In this document: piece by piece, positions 57,057 through 64,000 of the stretch
Layout of the letters: the number at the start of each line of letters is the position of its first letter
Numbering within the stretch: the first letter of the stretch is position 1
DNA from: Epiperipatus broadwayi
Taxonomy: Eukaryota; Onychophora; Udeonychophora; Euonychophora; Peripatidae
Length of the DNA stretch: 64,000 nt
NCBI GenBank assembly: GCA_028023455.1
Contig: JAQFVV010000021.1
Span: forward strand, 5,794,853-5,858,852
Direction: 5' to 3'
Position numbers and translations under genes: made by a program
The notes under the pieces: generated by a model
The model's database searches: none
What the model saw: only the letters and a program-made list of their open reading frames with translations
Told to the model about the DNA's origin: nothing

Positions 57057-57370
57057 ATAATATATAGGGTATATGAGCACAGACTTTCACACGACCCACC
57101 ACTCTTCACACTATCTCATAACACCGATACACCTGAACACATATATGTTGAAAAGATAAATAATCACCAATATACGTATTTCATGCTCAGATATATATTA
57201 AGACAGTCAATCCTCATACTTTAATGGACAGGCTTCAATCTACTCCACACTCCAACTCTTCAATCGTCCATCCAATTGAAAATCTGATGATGGAATGCTC
57301 AAAGACCACCCTGAGGCCGAGATTTTTGTCACATATATAAACACAGGTATATAATAAGCCTGTGTGTTTC
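57057..57370 (+). mobile_element. Family D copy, plus orientation
   Basis: It starts ATATATAGGGTATATGAGCA. The central section from AACCAGCAATCATC to TATAAGTGC is deleted. It then resumes CAGATATATATTAAGACAGT and ends with the distal CACCCTGAGGCCGAGATTTT and the linker ATAATAAGCCTGTGTGTTTC. The open frame at 57027 comes from this repeat. Confidence 0.85.
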
Positions 57371-57379
57371 AGTTATTAT

Positions 57380-57950
57380 TATCTGTGCATCAAATACACA
57401 CAATAAATATGCAAATGTGCTCTTTCAATTAGTTACTTATTAATAATTTTATATATATATATTAATATTGTTTATGCTAAGTTAATTTATATGTGAATAC
57501 TATACATATAAAAAATGACTGTATTATAAGAATGAAATAGATTATCTATATATTGCATTAAATATAATCTTGATATTGTGGGTGTGCATATTTATTTAAA
57601 ATTTAAAAAAAATTAGAAATAAATACAGATAAAATTTATATATATAATTATTTAAAATAAAGTCTGAAATGAGTTAAATATTGATTTATTAATAAAATTT
57701 TTTGAAGTAGTGCATTAAAATGATATAAAAAATTCTCTATTTGATAAAAATATTTGTTTCTGATTTTTTCAAAAATCTAAATTTGTAATATAATGAAGAA
57801 ATATCTCTAATATGTTTTTCTTTAAATGATTAATAAAGAATTTTTAAAATTATAACTTACTTTAGGTTTTGATGAATGCAAATTAAAAAAAAATAAAACA
57901 ATTGTAATATAATCTTGTGATTTATTAATTAAGAAAGAAAAAAAGTATTT
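57380..57950. other. Non-coding A+T-rich stretch
   Basis: No gene seen. Confidence 0.5.
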
Positions 57951-57954
57951 ATTC

Positions 57955-58118
57955 TACTTTTATTTATAAATTTCAAAATATCTACTATATATATAATGGG
58001 TTCAGTTTAATTGATATTAAGTATTTTGTTTTGCCATACTTTTATTTATAAATTTCAAAATATCTACTATATATATAATGGGTTCAGTTTAATTGATATT
58101 AAGTATTTTGTTTTGCCA
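57955..58118. repeat. Exact 82-bp tandem duplication
   Basis: Units at 57955-58036 and 58037-58118 (start TACTTTTATTTATAAATTTC, end TTTTGTTTTGCCA) appear identical. Identity over 82 bp of non-coding DNA points to a very recent event or to an assembly join. Confidence 0.92.
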
Positions 58119-58465
58119 ATAATCTTTATAAATTGAGTGTAAACACTTATCCGCCATACGTTATATATATTAGGAAAGTTTGGAACAAAATATAGGAGAT
58201 ATTTCAATTCCACCGTACTTGGTTTGTTACGCATATAATCATTAAATCAAAATTAAATATTTTAATTTATTCATCAATTCCCGTAAAAGTAATTTAAATA
58301 TTTTTCTATATGTTTTGAAACTTACATATAGTTTACCTTCTGTGATAAGATATCTTGGAAAACATTACTTATATCAATCATCATTTTAAAGTATATATCT
58401 AAATATTCATATGAAATTAAAAACTTTTAATTTTTAAAATATCCACAATTAAAAATAGTAATGGC

Positions 58466-58562
58466 TAGTCAAGCATTGTTAGCCGAGAGGTCATCGCAGC
58501 CGCCTTGCAAGCAAGTAGTTGGTTGCAGACGGTTGTGGGTCCGCGTCCCGCATCATATTTGT
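58466..58562 (+). mobile_element. SINE-1b copy
   Basis: TCAAGCATTGTTAGCCGAGA, GGTCATCGCAGCCGCCTTGC, AAGCAAGTAGTTGGTTGCAG, ACGGTTGTGGGTCCGCGTCC. It is cut shortly after the B box (CGCATCATATTTGTG), so the trailer and A-tail are lost or altered. Confidence 0.85.
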
Positions 58563-58729
58563 GAAATCTATTTCTTTTTTATAAACAGATATTTATAAAT
58601 GTATTCATGTATAAAAATATATTTATATCTTAAAATATATATTTTATTACACGAAGTGGTATTTATACATAATATTTTTTATTGTCTTATTTGAACGCAC
58701 TGACATCATCTAGTAATAACAGTTATCAA

Positions 58730-58815
58730 ATAATTAGTTGACCAGGAAGTCATGTGATATTCAAATACTCTAAGTAATAGGTATTCAAATGTCACATGAC
58801 TTGCTGAATTGCAAA
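58730..58815. repeat. Small inverted repeat, family B-like ends
   Basis: AAGTCATGTGATATTCAAAT pairs with ATTCAAATGTCACATGACTT across a loop of about 15 bp. This is a minimal remnant with the TCACATGAC core. Confidence 0.55.
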
Positions 58816-58944
58816 CAAATAAGTGATCGATTGATCTCATTTAACAAATCTTATGTTGCTGTGTTAAACATGATAGGTCATTTTTAATGATGATAACATA
58901 TTAATAATTAACAAAAAATGTCACAAAATGTATAAATAAAAAGG

Positions 58945-59078
58945 CTTATGACTTTATTACTCAAGAGTTCATAAGAAGTTTGAGTACTAGACCTGCGAGC
59001 ACCAGAATTGAACCTTGAACCTCCTGAACCCAAGTTGGATACTTTGCCAAATATGTAACACTACACAGGATAGTGTAT
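58945..59078 (-). mobile_element. SINE-2 monomer
   Basis: The minus strand gives TGTTACATATTTGGCAAAGT, AACTTGGGTTCAGGAGGTTC and AGGTTCAATTCTGGTGCTCG (B box GGTTCAATTCT). It shares CAAGAGTTCATAAGAAGTTTG with the element at 3.6-3.9 kb. Confidence 0.5.
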
Positions 59079-59418
59079 AAATGTATATGAAAGATATATC
59101 TATGGGAGTTTAATAAATTTGACGCTCTTTTTTTTTTAAAAAAAAAAACAATTCAAAAACATTTTAAATACTTATTAAAGTTTACATTACAGTCAGAAAA
59201 CTTTCTAAATAATTTTTTTATCTTCCTATCTAGTGAATTAAGATTCCGAATTTATATATATATATCTGAGATGAAGAAAGCAACAGTAATGACTTATCTG
59301 ATAAGGGTAAATAAACAATTTTTAAAGGTATATTTTAAGGTCAAAACAAAGATTGTTTCAAAACAGCAATTTTAATTAAGAGAGAATCTTTTCTTCAAAG
59401 GTTTCATGCATTCAAAAT

Positions 59419-60000
59419 GATAAAACAGTTCTAGCTTTTATTGCAAATCCTCTTAATGCCAATGTGAAGGAATTACATTTTTCACCATTTGATATTGACA
59501 TGGATCTTTGTGAATTCAAATTAATAAGCAAAGATGTATGGAGTTCCAAATTTGTATCTTTTGGTCTAGAAAAAATGCAATCTGATTTTACAGCCCAAGC
59601 AGACTGCTATAAAAAACTTACAAAAGGCAAACTCAGTTGATTTTCAGTACTTGGAGCAGTCCTCTTGATTCAGTAGTGAAAAAATTTGCATTTGGTAGTC
59701 TCATATGTCATTAAATGTAAATTACTGATGCCAACATGGAATTGTGCCTTAAATGACTAGTTACAAACTGGACATGCAGAAACTTTTTAAGAAAATGCAA
59801 ATTTATTGCTCACACTGCTTAAAAGTTTTTGTGTGATTATTTCTTCATTCAATAATGGTATAATTAATATTATAACTTGTTATAATATTTCTTTAAATCT
59901 TATTCATTTGTAAAAATATCTTTATGGCTCTCAAATAATTTTTAAATTGTTGTGAGGGACAGGTCTGGCACTTCCAATCTCAAAAATTTGCCAACCCCTT
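59419..60000 (+). pseudogene. hAT transposase C-terminal relic
   Basis: A frame from 59419 to the stop at 59638-59640 reads DKTVLAFIANPLNANVKELH, SPFDIDMDLCEFKLISKDVW, SKFVSFGLEKMQSDFTAQAD. A shifted frame continues FSTWSSPLDSVVKKFAFG and, beyond stops, ITDANMELCLK. This order (D...L.LQ.N, ..W..K.., W..LPDS...LK..A, LTD.NLE.CL) is that of the C-terminal dimerisation region of the GTF2IRD2/SCAND3-like branch of hAT transposases. The right end CCAATCTCAAAAATTTGCCA then ACCCCTTA (to 60000) resembles a hAT terminus. It is broken and inactive. Confidence 0.72.
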
Positions 60001-60059
60001 ACATCAATATAGTAAACCAAATATACCAATTCAAAATTAAAATACTAAACCAACATCAT

Positions 60060-60102
60060 CTTAAAAATTTAATAGTTTTTCAGCCAATGTAGACTTCTTC
60101 AG
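60060..60102 (-). repeat. PLE-type terminal hairpin motif
   Basis: The minus strand reads CTGAAGAAGTCTACATTGGC then TGAAAAAC. It can be drawn as CTGAAGA, stem AGTC/GGCT, then GAAA, close to a hammerhead core in which the T of CTGATGA is A. The neighbourhood shows no GIY-YIG or RT. Confidence 0.45.
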
Positions 60103-60471
60103 TTCAAATAATAATTCCAATCAACACATACATACATATAAATGATTTTCACACAATTCAAACTAACACTGTGATTACCTTTAATAGTAAAAAAGTTTTG
60201 AATAAATTAATAGCTTCAGATTCATAATTTTTATTATTAAATGAGATTCTTTAATTCTTTTCTTCTTTTCATTCTTTTCAAAGAAGATGAACCTAGCTTG
60301 TTCAAGCAGATTTCTACATCCGTATTTCTCTCATGAATATAATAAAGAATTAAGATTTTTTATTTTTATGAATCTTCATTTTTCCTTTTATCATTACAAA
60401 TTAAAATACAACATTTCTTAATCATGTACATTTAATGCTGCCATCCCAGATAAATATGTTGAAGAAAATTG

Positions 60472-60525
60472 AAACAGGCAAAATGCACCATACAATAGTG
60501 CCACTCAGAAATGATCATGTGATGT
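60472..60525. mobile_element. Family A end fragments
   Basis: CAGGCAAAATGCACCATACA and ATAGTGCCACTCAGAAATGA are followed at once by GATCATGTGATGTTT. Arm start and terminus are joined, with everything between deleted. Confidence 0.6.
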
Positions 60526-60795
60526 TTAGTAGTTTAAAAAATATTGAAGTGAGTGTAGCGATTAAAAGGTTTGTAGTGTGTGTACATAAAATCCGTTATG
60601 AAAATAAGTATACACACAAAATCGATATGTAGTGTACACTGTGATCTAAAAAATTAAAGCATATGAATTAACATTTTTTTTCTTTTAATTAATGTTTTCT
60701 TTTTGTTATATATATTTTTGAACTGAGGATAAGTAAAACTATAGATATGAAGATTGCAGATATAGGAAAATATTCTAACTATAAACGTTTATTAA

Positions 60796-61563
60796 TTCTT
60801 CAACTGCCTCTTATGAGGCATCTCGTCGACATTTGACGTCACTCTAATTCTGCTAGTTTTAATGTTAGAATATTCGTTTGACAGTTATTGATTAGGTTTT
60901 TAAAAGTTCTGTAAGATGGTGCCCTCTTCCGAATTATTTTACAAGTAAAAAATCAAAAAAACCGCATTTAAAACTAAACAAAGAAGAACCTTGTTGGTGA
61001 TTGGCTGTCAGCTGGCTCTCAGCCGAAAAAGACATTCTGATTGGCTGGAAAGAACAAAGAAACCGCCTGATCAAAGAAAATAAAGAAAAATGCTGAGATT
61101 TTCATTTCGAATGTAATTTAAAGTATTAAAAAAATATAAAATGAGAAATTAAAATAGTTTTTTAAAAAATATACTAAAAAAACAAAATTATTTTTGAAAA
61201 ATATTGAAGATTTTAGTAAAAATATTTAAGATTTAGCAAAAAGAAATCTTTACTTTTCCAGAACGTAAAATTGAAAAAAAGCGTTTGCGTCAGCACTTTT
61301 TTGTTTAGACATTCGCTTTATATTTGCTGAAATTGAATATATTTTATAATAAATAAATAGCAATTTATTTTTGAAAGAACTTTCATTCTCTTTCATAACC
61401 TGAAAAATTAGTAATATACTTTTTATAAACGTATCTGAGTTGAATTTAATATTATAGGCGAATATGTTTTAACAATAGGCTTTGTCTTCAGTTTGTGAGG
61501 TGGCCAATTAAAAGATTTGATTTTTACCTCATACAACCAATAATATAATTAGTGGTTAAAGGG
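60796..61563. mobile_element. Candidate piggyBac-like MITE, 768 bp
   Basis: TTAA lies at 60792-60795 and 61564-61567. The left end reads TTCTTCAACTGCCTCTTATG; the right end, on the minus strand, reads CCCTTTAACCACTAATTATA. The two 13-bp termini agree at 7 positions, with most differences being transitions, and fit the TTAA-CCCTTT type of piggyBac ends. Just inside the left end GAGGCATCTCGTCGACATTT and TGACGTCA occur. There is no transposase frame. Two ATTGGCTG boxes at 61000 and 61040 and a TGACGTCA palindrome at 60834-60841 are also within it, so a promoter is an alternative reading. Confidence 0.4.
60834..61047. promoter_or_regulatory. CRE-like and paired CCAAT-type motifs
   Basis: A full CRE palindrome TGACGTCA lies at 60834-60841, and ATTGGCTG (inverted CCAAT box, as bound by NF-Y) occurs at 61000-61007 and 61040-61047, 40 bp apart. 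This stretch has more CpG and GC than most of the window. I see no gene start next to it. The motifs may belong to the putative transposon. Confidence 0.3.
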
Positions 61564-61639
61564 TTAATGATAAAACAATTGAAAAAGTATGATCCTTTTT
61601 AATTTTCTAAATCTAAATTTTTAATTCTTTAGTTAATTT

Positions 61640-61928
61640 CGTTTTTAATATGTATAATAAGATAAATGATTTGTTTTAAAAAAACAAAACAACTAATGCT
61701 AACATATGTACAAAGTAATATAAACATTATATTGAACCGTATTCGATATGTGTATTCGAAACACCGGCCTCTTAGGCAGAGAACATACTCGGAGAGTATG
61801 TATGCCCAAACGATAGCTATAAAGTATATAACTAACGTTACATTTCCAGGACATAACTTCTTCTCGACTGTTGAGTTCAACACCAAGTTCAAAGCACTTT
61901 TTTTGTTTGTGTATAAACACGGGCGCCA
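61640..61928 (-). mobile_element. Leader side of LTR element, truncated
   Basis: After the primer site the minus strand continues for about 280 bp with mixed composition and CpG (for example GTATGTTCTCTGCCTAAGAG, GGCCGGTGTTTCGAATACAC), then becomes plain A+T-rich. Three overlapping frames (61629-61950) occur on both strands; none shows a Gag motif. It is probably a 5' leader cut short. Confidence 0.35.
61912..61928 (-). other. Putative primer-binding site of LTR element
   Basis: The minus strand starts TGGCGCCCGTG two bases after the proposed LTR end AATAAGCA. The first nine bases, TGGCGCCCG, are complementary to the 3' end expected of a tRNA-Lys primer. Similarity beyond nine bases is poor. 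Confidence 0.5.
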
Positions 61929-62079
61929 GCTGCTTATTCTAAAAGAATAGACAACACACTTTGAATAGTGGCAACTAACCCAACGCCTAAATCCACGACT
62001 AGCTCAGTTGTTTGTAATCACTAATAGATTATACTTAATTAGTGGTTAAAAGACTTGATAAAGAATTTGTTAAAAGAAT

Positions 62080-62150
62080 TTATAAAAAGAATTGTAAAAG
62101 AATTGATAAAAAGGAATTGATAAAAAGAATTGACCGACAAATAAAGTTTA
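62080..62150. repeat. Short tandem repeat AGAATTGATAAAA
   Basis: About five imperfect units (AAAGAATTTGTTAA, AAGAATTTATAA, AAGAATTGTAA, AAGAATTGATAA, AGGAATTGATAA, AAGAATTGACC) lie inside the putative LTR. Confidence 0.75.
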
Positions 62151-62900
62151 ATTTTAAAGATAATTTATTAACTAACATTTATTTACTAAATTTAAACATT
62201 TTATAATTCTAATAAAACACACGCATATTTTAAATTAACATTTCTAAATAGTCTAAATATTCCTATAGATTCAATAACAGAACACTCTAATTTAACTAAT
62301 AAATATTGATAGAATGATCACGCACATATTAACTCATGCACACACATAATAATGATAATAAAGGACTACATAGCATTTGAAATTTAATCACACACATATC
62401 AATAGTTCATTTATGTATGATATCGAGTTCATATAATTAGACTCTTGGAGGATTCGCACGAATTAATGAAATGCAATGGCTATTACAGTATAAACGAAAA
62501 TAAGCAAATGTTTTACCTAGGATTTTGAACGTAGATTTAACACTTTGTTTTCTTCTTGTTTGTTGTTTCTTCCAGTATGAATGGTTCCAGTATGAATGCT
62601 TCCAGCCGGCTGGGACGTTTCCTTGCTGAGTTTCCTGATTTTCACGATTATTACTATCGGAGACAAATAGATACTGACGGAGATTTTCTAAGATGTTAAG
62701 CTGACATTATTTCACGGGCAGATCTGCTGTTTTCTCGGACATCTGGGCTGGAGGTGAATGTGCGTTCCAAAATATTCTCAGCACTGCATTTTGTTTCTTA
62801 ACTGACTCAATTAATTTCCGAACTGCACTCTCTCAATAACTTTGTGAACTGATCTCTCTCAATTAATTTGTGGAACTGATTACTGTCCGATAAAAGAGTC

Positions 62901-62910
62901 TATTTATATC
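62901..62910 (-). promoter_or_regulatory. TATA box of the putative LTR
   Basis: The minus strand GATATAAATA is followed by GACTCTTTTATCGGACAG. It is a good TATA match in a non-homopolymer context. If the LTR call is right, transcription starts roughly 25-30 bp downstream, toward lower coordinates. Confidence 0.4.
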
Positions 62911-63370
62911 TGCAATGTGTTGTCGGAATATTCCCGCCAAAGATCTGTTGTTGAATTGATAATCATTTAATAAACGTGTTTTGGAAGATTGCTTAATTAG
63001 TAATAGCCATGCAGAGATGTTGTTTTATTTTATTAATAATAGCCATTGCCATGTTTTTTAATGATAATCTTCTTTAACTTCCATTTATTTATAATAACAT
63101 TTATTTTATTGTTGACAATCGCACATATATTAGTTTTAACATTATTTTTTCTTTAATTAAACTTGAATGAAAAGAGATTTGTATATTTTAACTTTTTTAA
63201 ATTATATTTTTACGAATACTAATAAAAACTATTTAATTCCTATCTTTTTCTAAAACAAACTGAATAAACTCTTCAACATTTAATTTTATGTTTTTCTTTT
63301 ACGAAAGATTACTTTAATAATAATTTTAGATAAAAATTATATGTGCCTATATCAATATAGGTACATTACA

Positions 63371-63388
63371 CCGCCCTTCCTTTTGAGA
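63371..63388 (-). other. Putative polypurine tract
   Basis: On the minus strand AAAAGGAAGGGCGG sits immediately before the TG of the proposed LTR. It is an uninterrupted purine run apart from one C, as expected for the plus-strand primer of an LTR retrotransposon. Confidence 0.55.
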
Positions 63389-63990
63389 GTAAAATGCGTC
63401 ATTTTTGACCATTTTATCTCTGACAACATTAAATATTAATTTATTATTCTTTCTAAGTTTGCTTTTTGGTATCTTATCTTTTCTATGCTAAGGGCAATCT
63501 CCAATTATGCTTTTCTTCTTTCTATGCTGGTAACATTGCTTACAATGTTCGTCCTGGATAATGACCATGAGGACAAACTAAATTTGTGGCACAGGGATCT
63601 TTTATAAACGAAGCTTCGGCTGCCGATTCTCTTGATCGGACTTTGACTAAGAAAAGGTGGCTGCAAATGGCAGGAATTTCAACTGTCCATTTTCGACTTA
63701 CGCCCTGGAAAACGATTGCCGATTCTCTTGATCGGACTTTGACTAAGCAGCTGCAATGGCAGGAATTTTCAACTGTCCATTTCCGACTTACGCTTTGGAA
63801 AACGAGGTACGACTTACTCTGGTTGTTGCCAGTGCGCTTTTTAAAAGAGGAATGATCCCGGCCAATCCGTTACGGGTGCTAGAATTTATCCAGTCGAGAG
63901 CTTTAAACTTAACCTTAACTAAAACACTTCTATACTACCCTCATTCCTTTAGATTCGAACCCTTATACACTCCTAATATAACTTAGATTG
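63389..63990 (-). mobile_element. Internal 3' region of LTR element, runs out of window
   Basis: A minus-strand frame with one stop reads, just before the polypurine tract, DEHCKQCYQHRKKKS and NDAFYSQKEGR. A second frame of about 110 codons (about 63870 to 63541) spans the tandem duplication below. No integrase motif is identifiable in the visible part. Plus-strand frames at 63586-63986 overlap and are equally open, so coding strand is uncertain. Confidence 0.35.
63622..63806. repeat. Tandem duplication, period 96
   Basis: GCCGATTCTCTTGATCGGAC starts two units, at 63622 and 63718, both continuing TTTGACTAAG, GCAGGAATTT, CAACTGTCCATTT and GGAAAACGA. The second unit lacks 7-9 bases after TTTGACTAAG, which shifts the frame between units. 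GC is higher than elsewhere in the window. Confidence 0.88.
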
Positions 63991-64000
63991 ACTTTATATT

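Larger units (their letters stand above)
61931..63370 (-). mobile_element. Putative LTR, about 1.44 kb
   Basis: On the minus strand it begins TGTAATGTACCTATATTGAT at 63370 and ends AATAAGCA at 61931, with TG...CA edges. A TATA box (GATATAAATA, 62901-62910) lies about one third in, followed by a long transcribed-looking part with the repeat AGAATTGATAAAAAG (62080-62145). Evidence for LTR status is positional: a polypurine tract directly upstream and a primer-site-like word directly downstream. No second LTR is in the window. It would be a Ty3/gypsy or related retrotransposon; the clade is not determined. Confidence 0.5.

Noticed and set aside
61629-61950. Small host gene on either strand
   Set aside because: Three mutually overlapping frames on both strands with no recognisable domain; position fits an LTR-element leader.

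Overview
The window is eukaryotic, very A+T-rich (about three quarters A+T by eye, not counted) and almost wholly repetitive. It reads as intergenic or intronic DNA of an invertebrate animal. I found no host gene exon, rRNA, plausible functional tRNA gene, CRISPR array or bacterial operon. The metazoan call rests on the mobile elements: Penelope-like elements (PLE) with GIY-YIG endonuclease, non-LTR retrotransposons ending in reverse-transcriptase tails of animal type, hAT and possible piggyBac transposons, and tRNA-derived SINEs. I cannot name the species. Intact open frames above 100 codons are absent apart from low-complexity or repeat-borne ones, so every protein-coding region listed is a relic.

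Families used below. SINE-1: tRNA-Gly-like head plus A-tail (1a short; 1b with an extra 15-20 bases), several with clear target-site duplications (TSDs). SINE-2: a second, more degenerate tRNA-like family. Family A: foldback elements with terminal CATCACATGATCACC. Family B: foldbacks with terminal TCACATGACC. Family C: long foldbacks whose centre holds a tRNA-like pol III promoter. Family D: the commonest repeat, starting GGGTATATGAGCACAGAC. Family G: a unit around TTGACAACAGTTTGAAATT. PLE-a and PLE-b: two Penelope-like families.

Layout. 1-8 kb: tandem repeats, foldbacks (A, B-like, C) and SINEs. 8-14 kb: D, A, SINE-1b and a C copy split by a SINE. 14-23 kb: four LINE relics (one zinc-knuckle tail, RTE-like tails at 15.3, 17.8, 20.4 and 22.1 kb) and a 1.2 kb nested family A foldback. 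23-28 kb: D copies, a family B foldback, a poly-C/poly-T block that may be an assembly artefact, and a hAT-like non-autonomous element. 28.1-30.9 kb: two PLE-a copies head to head. 31-38 kb: TA tracts, two related hAT MITEs with perfect 8-bp TSDs, one next to a paralogous empty site, and a family C copy. 38-46 kb: further LINE tails, head-to-head PLE-b copies and PLE-type hairpin motifs. 46.5-47.5 kb: the best preserved LINE tail. 49-60 kb: family A, B and D foldbacks, SINEs, an exact 82-bp duplication and a hAT transposase relic. 60.8-64 kb: less repetitive, with a possible piggyBac-like MITE and a minus-strand LTR that has a primer-binding site on one side and a polypurine tract on the other.

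The elements do not form a pathway. What links them is autonomous/non-autonomous dependence (LINE with SINE, hAT transposase with hAT MITEs) and a strong tendency to head-to-head or foldback structure.
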